From NCBI GenBank assembly GCA_013054445.1, contig JAAMPI010000886.1, positions 1 to 23,696 of the forward strand: DNA of 23,696 bases. The letters run 5' to 3'. The position numbers and the translations under genes were made by a program. The notes below the pieces were generated by a model. It saw only the letters and a program-made list of their open reading frames with translations, was not told the DNA's origin and did not search any database. This document shows positions 11,701 to 21,334 of the stretch, one piece after another. Every line of letters starts with the position of its first letter. Positions within the stretch are counted from its first letter, which is position 1. Source of the DNA: Cudoniella acicularis (Eukaryota; Ascomycota; Leotiomycetes; Helotiales; Helotiaceae).

Positions 11701-12771
11701 CCTCCAAGAGATTACGCCAAACTATTCTTTCGCCGCTGGGCTGAAAAGAAACAACAGTGATAAGTACAAACTCTGGTTATTATAATTGAGATCTAGAGAT
11801 ATCTTGTCACTCCTGCCTCGTTTTTTTCTGCTTTCATCCTCAGCTAATATTGAACACAGCTTTCAGTCTCCAACCGTTGATATGCCCTTAAAATTCTCGC
11901 AGGCTTGACTAGTCGCAACAACTTGAAATGATGATGCAAGAATTGCACTTGCGTAGTCGCATCTGATATTTTCGGTGAAATATACTTTCGCGAAAATAAC
12001 AAAATTCAACACTACTCGACACGATTCAACAGAGTTCCGAAAGAAAAGGTGATGAATGCCCTTTTCGATGAAATATCTGTTTCTTATGGGAAGATAAACT
12101 CTCCCTATCAAGAGCCGTAACCCTCTGATATCGCGGCAGTTAAGCGCAAATAGGCAGGAGTAAACTACGCCAAGGTTAGTAGCCGTCTTGGCAAGGAGAA
12201 CGTTCAAGAACAGTCAACTGCCAACTTGGTGTTAAGAAACCACTTGGGAAAAAATAAGGTTCAGTTCAGAATCAGAGCGCTTGTTCTCTTACTTGGCCTT
12301 AGATTATTTTGTATTTTCTATTTCTTTTGGATTACGACTTCATATATTCAGTGTTGGTAAGTTATGATAGAAACGGTTATATACCCTCGGAATCGGGTTG
12401 TTACTTCTTTACCCGGGCCGCCGCGCCTGCAGCCAGGTACGCGACGACCGCGTCCGGACCGGAAAGGGCGATAACGATGGCCAGTATGCAAATTACCCCT
12501 CACTAGCGTTCACCACTCACATTTTCCCTCCATGGCAACATCATTAAACTGCAAGAGCCAGGACAAATCAAGCAGGTACCAGGGAACTCTGCGAAATCTG
12601 CACCTGGCTCGGGACCGGATAATGCAGTCTGTACGCCATGATAGCGGGGAGAGCTCACATCACGCCAATCTTCCTTTGATTGTTTGTACCCGCCTAGGTG
12701 AACCGAGAAACAAGCGCGTCGGTCGAACAAACAGCCTGCAGCTACCCAAGTCTGTTGTTGATGAGGATAAG
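8761..12771. other. Gene-poor 4-kb intergenic region
   Basis: The left end is the promoter and leader of the minus-strand secreted-protein gene (purine-rich on the plus strand around 9060-9110). ORFs at 9505-9867, 9638-9973, 9966-10466 (plus) and 10034-10396 (minus) overlap one another, lack recognisable motifs and show no consistent exon joins. The stretch 10700-12400 is A/T-richer and essentially without open frames. A short G+C-rich island sits at 12411-12480. I found no tRNA, transposase or other supported gene, though a degraded gene beyond recognition cannot be excluded. Confidence 0.5.
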
Positions 12772-12779
12772 TATAAATA
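12772..12779 (+). promoter_or_regulatory. TATA-like box upstream of the sedolisin gene
   Basis: The sequence tataaata lies 105-113 nt before the chosen ATG at 12885. Its position supports that start over the in-frame ATG at 12801, which would sit only about 21 nt downstream of the box and probably before the transcript begins. Confidence 0.5.
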
Positions 12780-12884
12780 TTTCCCTAGAGTCCTCTGCGC
12801 ATGAGTTTGCTGCTTTTCCTCTCCACCTCAGTTAAATTGAGTCCGTTGAGCCGTTGCCCCTCAATCACGACCCAATCTGTCACG

Positions 12885-14911
12885 ATGTTCTACCTGCCTA
12901 CGTTCATACAGCTTCTCTCCCTCACCGCCCTCGTTCGTTTTGTTGCAGCCAGCGCTGTCTTCGAGTCCCTACACTCAATTCCTCGGGGTTGGAAATTCGT
13001 TCGTACCGCCAAAGGTTCAGAGATCATCAAGCTTCGTCTCTCGCTTAAACAACAAAATGTTGATTCCTTATATGAGAAATTGATGGAGGTTTCTACACCA
13101 GATCATGCCCAATACGGAATGCATTATGAGGGTCACGAGCTGAGGAGTCTGCTCAAGCCTACCGATGAGACATCCAATCTAGCTATCAGTTGGCTCCAAG
13201 ACAACAACATCACTTCAATCCACGACGATAGTGATTATATCCTCTTCAAGACGAATGTCGAAACTGCTAATAAGCTGCTCGATACCGTATTTGGCTGGTA
13301 TGTTAACGGGGAATCAGACAAGGAGGTTTTGCGAACACTTTCGTACTCTGTTCCTGATGAAATCAGAGAGCACATTAATTTTATCCAGGTATGTGTAAAC
13401 AATTTGAACACGGGTTTTCTTCCTGATATTTGATTTGTCCTTTCCTCCGATCTGTGAACTATAGGGAGCTCCTTTGTCCTTCTCCTTCACAATTTGGCTA
13501 CGATAGATAGCTTACTGACAAATATACAGCCAACCATTCGATTTGGCAGCCTTAAACCGCTCTCCTCGACAGCCCAAGTTATCGATGAAGGCACCAAATC
13601 CGATGGACACCTAAAATGGTGGGGTGGAAGCGCACCAACAGTAAACATCACCTGCAACCTCACAATTACCCCCGAATGTCTCCTGGATCTCTACAACGCT
13701 CACTACAAAGCCGATCCCAACAGCGGAAACAGTATAGGATATGCGTCTTTCCTTGAAGAGTACGCTAGATATTCTGATCTCGCCACTTTTGAAAAGGTCT
13801 ATGCTCCATATGCCGTTGGCGAAAACGTAAGTTCCTCTCAATCCCCACTTGTGGTTACATGTACTGACAACATTCCCAGTTTACAGTAGTTCAATTCCAC
13901 GGAGGGCTCAACAACCAGACAAGCACCGACGACTCGGGCGAAGCAAACCTCGACAACCAATATGCTCTATCAGTCGGCTACCCCAACCCTGTAACGGAAT
14001 ATAGCACAGGTGGTCGAGGCCTCTTAATCGTAGACGGTGACTCTCCCACGCCAGCAGACAACACCAACGAGCCATATCTCGATTTTCTTCTCGCCATCAC
14101 CAAGCTGCCCAACAAAGACATACCCAACAGTATCTCCATCTCCTATGGCGAAAACGAGCAAGAAATCCCTATCTCATACGCTACGCAAGTCTGCCAACTT
14201 TTTGCCCAGCTCGGCGCTAGAGGAAAATCTATCATTTTCTCCTCAGGCGATTCCGGAACTGGCGATTACTGCCTCTCTAATGACGGACTCAACACTCTCA
14301 AATTCCAGCCCCAGTTCCCAGCCACATGCCCCTATGTCACATCCGTAGGCGGGACACGCTACATCGAGCCCGAAGTCGCCGTCTTCTTTTCCTCGGGGGG
14401 ATTTTCAAACATCTGGCCACGCCCTGCATACCAAGACTCCGCTGTACCTTCCTACCTTAGGAAGATCGGAGACAAAAATAAGGGGTATTTCAATACAAGC
14501 GGCAGAGGCTTCCCCGATGTCGCGGCCCAAGCACAGAATTTCCGTGTCATAGATCAAGGTGCTGATCAAGGCTACCGTGGAACATCTTGCGCAGCGCCAA
14601 CATTCAACGGTATTATCTCTCTTTTGAACTCAGCACGTCTCTCCTCTGGTCTTCCTACGTTGGGATTCTTGAACCCGTGGTTGTATAGCTTTGGATATCT
14701 CGGCTTGAATGATATTACTCTAGGAGAAGGGACGGGTTGCAATGGTCTCGGCAGATTCGATATCAGCCCGAAGGGAAGCCCTGTGATTAATGGGAGTAGT
14801 TGGCCCGCAACTGAGGGGTGGGACGCCGTCACTGGCTTGGGAACGCCTGATTTCGGGAAGTTGCTGAAGATTTCAACGCCGTGGGCTCAAAATTCTGGTG
14901 GTGAGGTCTAG
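12885..14911 (+). CDS. Sedolisin-family (S53) secreted serine-carboxyl protease, tripeptidyl-peptidase type
   Basis: An acid-acting secreted peptidase pro-enzyme (family knowledge: fungal Sed enzymes release peptides from extracellular protein). Exons are 12885-13388, 13530-13826 and 13880-14911, giving 610 residues. Residues 1 to about 24 are a signal peptide (MFYLPTFIQLLSLTALVRFV and on). Residues about 30-180 match the pro-kumamolisin prodomain (STPDHAQYGMHY). The catalytic set is complete: Glu288 and Asp292 in SGEANLDNQY with the usual E-x3-D spacing, oxyanion Asp391 in FSSGDSGTG, and nucleophile Ser503 in YRGTSCAAPTF. The C-terminal calcium-site region is present with Asp582 in GWDAVTGLGTPDF. 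Intron 2 is 53 nt. Intron 1 is 141 nt, with a ctgac branch-like site 10 nt before its acceptor. An in-frame ATG at 12801 would add 28 residues in front of the signal peptide and is disfavoured. No lesions are seen. Confidence 0.92.
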
Positions 14912-15905
14912 ATAAAATTCAAAAAGGGATTCACGTTCATCATCGGCTGCCGTCTATTCAGCCTCTCCTGTGTGCTCCACAGGATCATCTGAGCAAATGA
15001 TCAGATAACCACCCCCTATCCCCACTGTCCACACTTACGTAGGCTTATCTTTCCTCAATCGTTTATCAAAAGCCACCCGTCGATCCAAAAGACGTGGTTT
15101 TCCCAAACAAACAATGCACCGCGGCACCATGCTTGAAGTCACCTCAGCAGGGCATGCGTAATCGAGTTAATCGACAGAATCAAGCCTTCTGGCCATCCAA
15201 TGTTTCTCATCTGAAGTTTGCGAACTCATTTCGTCGATTTTTTGCAGGTATGATGGCATCGTTCGGCAGTCTCACACGCTGGACGTTTAGAGATCAGAAA
15301 GCTTGAGACAAATAAAGTTTGATAGACTCCCCTTTAGGGCTATTGTTGCTCAGTTTGCCGGTTGCCGAGATCCTTGTCGTCGGTCATTCCGTTTCGCTAA
15401 ACGTTGTGGTATAGAAATTTCGACGCAGGAGCGCAGACAACAACAGATGATGACGTCCCACTTGGGCGTTTAACTGCAGTTCAAGCATAATCAACGGCGT
15501 TAAGATTGCAGGTGGTCGTGGACTACGTCTTGTTTATACCCACTATAGTTCTACGAAGTCTCCACGTCGAGACTCGAAACTTCGTGAAAACCACACATTA
15601 GTTGACCCGATCTTCTCCTTGGATGGTACGGTTCTCCTTTGAGGCTCCTCATGATCTCGCATCAGATACTGCGAACGTTGGCCACTCGTCATCCAGCTTC
15701 GCCTCAAACTGGGGACCGCGATAGTTCAGATGGAACCACTTCCCCCCCCCCCATTGCTCCTCTCTGTCTCGATTACGGGTCTCCAGTTCAACTTTACAGT
15801 TTGAACAAGCTTCAAAGGGCTTAGGACGACAGGTAACTGTAGGAAAGAGTGGGAATGCCTTCAAAGCAGTTCAAGCCTCAGTAAAAGGGCACACAGCAAG
15901 TGAAA
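14912..15905. other. Intergenic region between the sedolisin gene and the Egh16-like pseudogene
   Basis: It holds the sedolisin 3' flank and the distal promoter of the next gene. Short ORFs (15094-15306, 15639-15824) carry no recognisable motif. A run of 11 C lies at 15742-15752. I see no RNA gene or repeat. Confidence 0.5.
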
Positions 15906-15906
15906 A

Positions 15907-15916
15907 TATATAAAAA
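15907..15916 (+). promoter_or_regulatory. TATA-like box of the Egh16-like gene
   Basis: The sequence tatataaaaa lies about 240 nt before the former start codon at 16152. The stretch after it is C/T- and A-rich, like a fungal leader, which suggests the promoter is still recognisable although the coding region is damaged. Confidence 0.4.
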
Positions 15917-16151
15917 CTTAGCAAGTTCCTCGTCTTTCACTTATTATTCAGCATTAGCATCAGCATTCTTTTCTATATACATCTATCTTTTCATCTCGGG
16001 ATCCAATTAATTCGCGACCATCGTTTATAGTTCTTACAGCCCTTTCCAAATTTTTAGTCTCAACATCACTTGACACACTTTTTTTCTAATCAAAATCACA
16101 ATCCAAATCATCATTTCTTCTTACCACAAGAACGCCAACACATCAACCAAA

Positions 16152-16965
16152 ATATACACCCAATTCATCCTCTGCACTATCGCTACCACCACTTCAGTCG
16201 TCAATGCCCACGGCAAAGTTGCTATTATCACTAGTAATCTTGGAGGAAACGGAACTACCCTCAGCATCAAAAGCGCAGTTATCCCCGGTCTCGGCCCAGG
16301 ACCAAACTACGAGACTGAAGTCGATACCACCGCCTTCTAGTCACAGGGCATTCGCACCAACGACGATATTGGCTACACTGAAGATGGAAGCGGCAACAAC
16401 CAACTCAGCGACTTGGCTCAAGCTATGGCTCTCTCAGGCACCACCCTTCCACAGGTCAGCAGCGGCGGCTCGGTCAATGGAACTTTCCATATCGTAACTT
16501 CAGACGGCGCAGGGCCTCTCGAAGCTCTTGTGGACGAGAATGCTACCGGAGAGTGGTCGACAGCTAAATCGGCAACTGTCACTACCCAAGTTCCGGGCAC
16601 AAATGGAAATGTTGAGGGTTCGACGAAGCGATCTCTTTGGACTCGCGCTTTGATCAAGATGGGTTTGGTTACTGCGCGTGCTACGAATGTTAATGAGGAT
16701 CATGTAAGTCCCTTCCTCATTGGTGTTTCTGAACAACTACTTGTGAGGCGGATCTAACTAATATTTCGAAATATAAGCTTTCGCTGTTGCGATCCCCTCT
16801 GGTACAGCTTGCACCGGTACCATCAACGGCATCGCGGGCCTCTGTCTCGTCAAGGTCTCTAACAACAATGCGAATGGTCCTTTCGGTGGTGTCTTTGCGG
16901 TGCAAATGCCTAACTCTACCACCACTCGCGTCAAGCGCTGTACCAAATTCACCCGTGAAGCTTAG
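16152..16965 (+). pseudogene. Egh16/GAS1-like secreted protein gene, apparently inactivated
   Basis: The family (DUF3129; Blumeria Egh16, Magnaporthe GAS1/MAS1-type proteins) is secreted and linked to appressorium-stage infection (family knowledge). The conceptual frame is 16152-16703 plus 16777-16965, about 246 codons. It opens with a signal-peptide-like stretch (YTQFILCTIATTTSVVNAHG). Family-like blocks follow: GTTLPQVSSGGSV, SDGAGPLEAL, TTQVPGTNGN, then IPSGTACTGTINGIAGLCLV and GPFGGVFAVQMP. Three lesions are seen. The codon where ATG is expected, in a good context (accaaa), is ATA at 16152-16154. A TAG stands at 16338-16340. The intron 16704-16776 begins GTAAGT but ends AA just before the expected GCT codon; the nearest AG (16776-16777) shifts the frame. 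All three look like transitions. A shorter product from a later start cannot be excluded, but it would lack the signal peptide. Confidence 0.75.
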
Positions 16966-17914
16966 TGCATACGTTCACAAACAAAGTCCATTGCTCCGCT
17001 GCTATCATCTGGATGTTTGGTATAAAGAATGGATGGTAACAGTCCATCACTGGTGGTGGGAAGTGGTTTCGCGGTGATGGATAGTGTTTTTTTTTTTTGA
17101 ATTGGATATTTATTGTATATTCTTAGGTTCGGAAATGTATATACACTCAAATCTATATCTTGCTGTTTGCTGTCTCTGGATGTCCATATCACGACTCATG
17201 AAGTCGAATTTGACGTTTTGAGCATAGTGAGAACTTGCCTGTTTAATTATTATGAATAGGAAGTATCTCCCCCTTTTATTAATATAGTACCTCGGCTTAA
17301 GCCCCTTTTCTCACGTACGCGGACCTTGAGAAGTTCTCACCACATGACCTTATTTATATCCCCTCGCATTTCGACACGGAACGTGCGAGGGGATGCTCAT
17401 ATTTCATTGAGAAATACTATCAATAGCGAGCATGTTAACTTTGATCGTTGCTTTCGAATAGGGGTCGGATTCTTTTTTTCGGTGGTCGGTCCATGTGATG
17501 CTGCCCCTCGTTTCCCCACGTAAACCGTCCAAACACCCCGAACGCTCCTTCTATCTTTATTTTGAAAGACGCTACCTACAACTACATCGCAACGTCACGC
17601 TCCTGCAAAAGTTCAAGGGTTTGTGGCTCAATGCGACATTGGGGCCGCCGGTTGATTTGACACGATTTGCGCTATATCTTTTGGAGCCTTCAATCAAGTG
17701 CCAATGATATACTTTGAATTCCTTCACAATGCCGTCCTATTATTATTCGGCGCAGAGGCTGTGCAGTATCTGGCGAACATGACGATACGTCAAGCGAGGA
17801 ACAGAATCAATCAAAAGCTCTCAATTATGCCACACGGGAAGTGAAAAGCCTATCATGAAGCTATCGGGCGCATGGCTGTGAGACGTTTTGGTAACTGCGG
17901 TCGAGTCTGAGGAG
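16966..17914. other. Intergenic region between the two pseudogenes
   Basis: It contains a run of 12 T at 17087-17098 just downstream of the Egh16-like frame, A/T-rich sequence, and the inverted repeat listed separately at 17358-17394. The short ORFs at 17326-17523 and 17495-17707 have no recognisable motif. Confidence 0.5.
17358..17394. repeat. Perfect 11-bp inverted repeat with 15-nt loop
   Basis: The left arm atcccctcgca (17358-17368) and right arm tgcgaggggat (17384-17394) are exact reverse complements separated by 15 nt. The stem is G+C-rich within A/T-rich surroundings. No adjacent T-run or gene gives it an obvious role. Confidence 0.7.
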
Positions 17915-18729
17915 ATGCTTTTGACCTCAATCGCCTTCTCACCGTCGCAGCCTCGATGGAAACATCTTCAGAAATCGCGTGCAAACACAATCAGAAGATC
18001 CGGTGCAAAGAGGATAGATATGTCAGACATCGCAAAGGCACCAGGCTCGTCGACACGAAACCCTTTTCGTCGCTCGACGATCAGCGAGGTACTCAATTAT
18101 AGGCTTGCTGGCAAATCCAGGCAGATACAGAATGCTGCGCTGCGTAACTATCAAGTTGAATTTAAGAATGTGAGTTCAGATGGGCGATATGTTGCAGGTA
18201 TTTCCCCGTTCGCAAAGGTGGACAACTGTGTGACGTTCTAAAGAACTAACATTGTTCAGATAATGCTGCGGTCGACATTCTCAACCTCTCTGAGCTACCC
18301 GAAGATGATCTTAGTGATATATGGGACAATGTATTTATCCCTTCTAGATGGGGATGAGGTTTTGCACAAAAATAAACTGATACGTGGAAGGCCCTAAACG
18401 CTACATATGATCTCAAGACCCCCATCGCTTCGAAAGAGGACTACCTTGTCCGCGAGCGCTTCTACATTCTGCTGGCCGAGCTGCAACGCAAGTTGGACAT
18501 TAACGATGAGGAGTTTTGCAGTCGAATCCTCCTCATTGAGACATCGCAACAAACAGGCTATAATCCCCGGGCAAAGGACATGACAACGGAAGAGACTACT
18601 AAGAATACATTCGAGTCACCGTCATCGACTGGATTAAAGCACTCGTCTGGTAGTGTGGGTCCCTTGGCAGCATATGCTCCAGAGGCTTCAACTGTCCAAA
18701 AAGAGGCCAAGGCCGCAGCATTGCAAGTA

Positions 18730-19137
18730 CAGAAAGACTTGGTTCGAAACCCGGTTGATAGGCCCAAATATTAGCATGAAGAAAAAGAAGTCGTCAACCT
18801 AGAATTGATCATGTCTAGTATGCAACAAATCAGTTTCCTTCGTTCTCCCGAATCGTCCGCACACTGGAAGCAAAAAGAAATTGTTCAAAATCAGGACGAA
18901 GAAAAGGAAGTTGTTGACCTATATCCTACGACATCTGGGAAGCAACAGTCGGAATCTCATGGCTATTCTACCAAAAATTCGAGGAGTTTAGAGCAGAATA
19001 AAGTTGTCATAAATGAAGACAAAGAGAAGGTAGTAGTTGATCTGAATCCTACGACATCCAGCACGCAACGGTCGGAATCTCACGACTACTCTACCGAAAA
19101 CTCGAGGAGCTCAGCGCAGAATAAAGTTGTCAAAGAC
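18730..19137 (+). repeat. In-frame tandem repeat, 123-nt (41-codon) unit, three copies plus a partial
   Basis: Copies begin at the Gln codons at 18730, 18871, 18994 and 19117 (partial). The spacing is 141, 123 and 123 nt. Copies 2 and 3 are close, with EKEVVDLYPTTSG against EKVVVDLNPTTSS and SESHGYSTKNSRS against SESHDYSTENSRS. Copy 1 is divergent but keeps QKDLVRN (against QKEIVQN) and EEKEVV, with seven extra codons between these blocks. The repeats are Glu/Lys/Ser-rich and probably disordered. Confidence 0.8.
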
Positions 19138-20613
19138 TCTTCTCAACTCGGATTCGATCGAAATCTTGCGGGTGCAGCTTCAAGGTTAGAGAGTGTGGGA
19201 GAATCAAATAGCCATAAAAGGCACAAATCGATTCATGAATTGATGGACCAGGCCAGTACCCATGAAAGTGACCAGCGTGCACGAACCGTGGTCATGGATA
19301 TACAGACAAAGACAAAAAAAAAAATACGGCTTAGGCTTAAGGAAAAGAGAGAAAACCGCCAATGGGTATGTGTATGCATCATTGGCAGAGGCGCTACAAA
19401 TTGCTTCAGCAGAGGGCAATCTTCCTCTTGTTGAGTCCATACTGGAACTTGGTGCGGACATCAATTATTCTTCACCTAAGAATAAATCCCGACATGATGC
19501 GATTCTGGCCGCAGTTAAGGGGAGGCATTATCACGTCATCGAGTATCTTCTCAAAAGAGGCACGGCTAAACGCTCTGCCTCTTTAGCTCTGCAAACAGCG
19601 ATCAATATGCGGGCAGTTGATATTGCTAAGATGCTAGTTCCTTACTCTAGCTTCATAATGCCCAAGGAACGTGTGCCGTTTTATAGAAATGTTGGTCTTT
19701 ACATGACTGGGGAGTCTTTAATGAAATCGGCTATCGAAATGAAGCATCCTGATCGCCTAGAACTACTACGCATCATGATCAATCATCCCACATTCCGGGC
19801 AAACGATGAGGTGATTGCTTTTTACCTGCCCTCGCACGCTTCACCAACTACTGATATATTTCTGGGAACAGCTTTGTCTTGTCTCGCCATGCAAGCTGAC
19901 TTGGAGGGCATCAAACTCTTCTTGCAGCGATTTGGTCCTCAATATAAATTGCCTCGTGGCCGAGGCCCGCGCTCTTCGAAACTCCTGGAGAAGTATGTGG
20001 ATCCCCTATGCTGCATCCCATCGAAAGCTTGGAGCGACAACCCAATAAGCACACTGGAGTTGGCAGAGCTTCTTATCCATCATGGAGCTAATGCTTCGTC
20101 GCTCACCAGAGAGCTTGCTTGCTCTCCACTTGTGGCGGCCATTACAGCACGCTCTCTCGAGGGCGTGAAATTCTTTTTAGATCATGGTGTTAATCCTGAG
20201 GGTGCCATGGTCAATCATTTCCTGAACGTGGTAAATGACCGGTATACAATGCTATGCTATGCCGCAAAATGTGGAGAAGTTGATATCTGTCGAGCATTGA
20301 TCGAAAAGGGCGCGATACCAGGGTTTCCTGATTCCAAAGGCGAAACGCCATTACTTCATGCTGTAACCAACCTATTTCTTTGTCCCTTTCCAATACCCGC
20401 CCCCGCATCCCCCACTAATCTGTCGAGAGGAAGTTTCCTCCTCTCAGATCCTCCCCTCCTCCCTCCTCGTTGAAAAACCATAGCGCTAATTTGTTGAAGT
20501 GTCGCGGTGGCCACCTTGAGACCGTTCAATATCTTCTTTCAGTAGACAAGGGTAGAGGTGGTGTTCTTGAATACTGCAATCTTGTTGCCGAGAGCAACAA
20601 TCCAGATGTAGTG

Positions 20614-20621
20614 TTGGAACT
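20614..20621 (+). repeat. Left 8-bp target-site duplication of the hAT element
   Basis: The bases ttggaact directly precede the left terminal CAG. They match the right copy atggaact (21327-21334) at 7 of 8 positions, and 8-bp duplications are the hAT norm. Confidence 0.8.
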
Positions 20622-21326
20622 CAGTGTGTCAAAGAAATATCTATACTAATTAATTACTAATCAAATCAAATCAATATTCTTGATTAGAATTTGATTAAGG
20701 ATTTTAAAGACCCACTTAATTTGATTTAAATAAATAAATAATTATAATTAATTAGTTTAATTACTAGCTTAGTAAGCAAGAGTTTTTAAGTGTTTCATAG
20801 AAATCTTTTACTATTTTAATAACTTATTAAACAACTACTAATTATTTATAAAAGATATGAAGTGTTATAATATAAATAGAGTCTAAATATATATTTATTA
20901 CTTTATTTTAATAAAAAATTAATTATCTTCCCCTAAAATACCTTCTTTAAGAATAACTTCTTAATATTCCTCGTTATTAAAGACTCCCTAACTCTTAAGA
21001 GCTATAATCTTCTCAAAGGTCTCTTTACTAAGTCTATTTCTTATTTTAGAAATAATAAGAGACCCTAGAGAAAAGAAACGCTTACTACTAGCTGTCAGAG
21101 ACCTGGAGTGCATGCGCGTCACGTGCCCCTGAGGGGGATATGTCGGGTGTACTTCGGGGTGTGGACTATATATAGTAGAATAGCGAATAAGGTTCTAACC
21201 TTAATAGGCTTAGCTTCCGCTAGCCTTAAACCTTAATCGGACTTGGCATCCTTCTTCGTAAAAGGGTGTCACGTGACCAACGTAATCAATTACTAATCCA
21301 ATCAAATCAAATCATTTTACACACTG
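20622..21326 (-). mobile_element. Degenerate 705-bp hAT-superfamily transposon, non-autonomous
   Basis: The ends are the perfect inverted repeats CAGTGTGT (20622-20629) and ACACACTG (21319-21326). The match extends to 11 of 12 (CAGTGTGTCAAA against CAGTGTGTAAAA read inward). An 8-bp target duplication flanks it. Near each end, in direct orientation, lies a closely similar AATTACTAATC-AAATCAAATCA-type repeat (20652-20673 and 21288-21314), a plausible subterminal transposase-binding array. Inside is a minus-strand remnant of the transposase C-terminal dimerisation domain, while the rest of a transposase gene (about 2 kb or more in full elements) is absent. The interior is very A/T-rich on the left. 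The right quarter is more G+C-rich, with two CACGTG sites (21120-21125, 21270-21275). Strand is given by the transposase remnant. Confidence 0.87.
20941..21092 (-). pseudogene. hAT transposase C-terminal dimerisation-domain remnant
   Basis: Read on the minus strand from 21092, the frame gives ASSKRFFSLGSLIISKIR, then NRLSKETFEKIIALKS, a TAG, GVFNNEEY and a TAA. This follows the hAT dimerisation pattern: SSER.FS..., then RN.LS.ET.E, then LKSW. The TAG stands where the family has Trp (TGG to TAG), and the TAA follows EEY. Both stops are explained by C:G to T:A transitions. No upstream transposase domain (BED finger, DDE core) is present. Confidence 0.8.
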
Positions 21327-21334
21327 ATGGAACT
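21327..21334 (+). repeat. Right 8-bp target-site duplication of the hAT element
   Basis: The bases atggaact directly follow the terminal CTG and match the left copy except for the first base. The ankyrin frame resumes with the base after this copy. Confidence 0.8.

Noticed and set aside
12801..12884. Alternative sedolisin start 28 codons upstream
   Set aside because: It lies about 21 nt after the TATA-like box and would bury the signal peptide behind a leader segment; the ATG at 12885 fits better.
13389..13529. Hidden small exon inside the unusually long 141-nt first intron of the sedolisin gene
   Set aside because: Direct joining gives INFIQ-PTIRFG, the expected prodomain sequence, so no extra exon is needed.
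16204..16497. 97-codon plus-strand ORF over the Egh16-like gene
   Set aside because: It is in a different frame from the family-conserved translation and shows no family motif.
18733..18755. T-loop-like sequence ggttcgaaaccc suggesting a tRNA
   Set aside because: No acceptor stem, D-arm or anticodon arm at the needed spacing, and it lies in the ankyrin coding frame.
18727..18774. A 48-nt intron (GTACAG...TTAG) that would splice out the TAG in the ankyrin gene
   Set aside because: It has GT/AG ends and a length divisible by three, but it would remove the codons for QKDLVRN, which match QKEIVQN and QNKVVIN in the other repeat copies, so the segment looks coding. It is not fully excluded without RNA data.
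20652..21314. Solo LTR or short retroelement bounded by the AATTACTAATC direct repeats
   Set aside because: True ends lie outside these repeats: perfect CAGTGTGT inverted termini, an 8-bp target duplication and a hAT transposase remnant inside all point to a DNA transposon.
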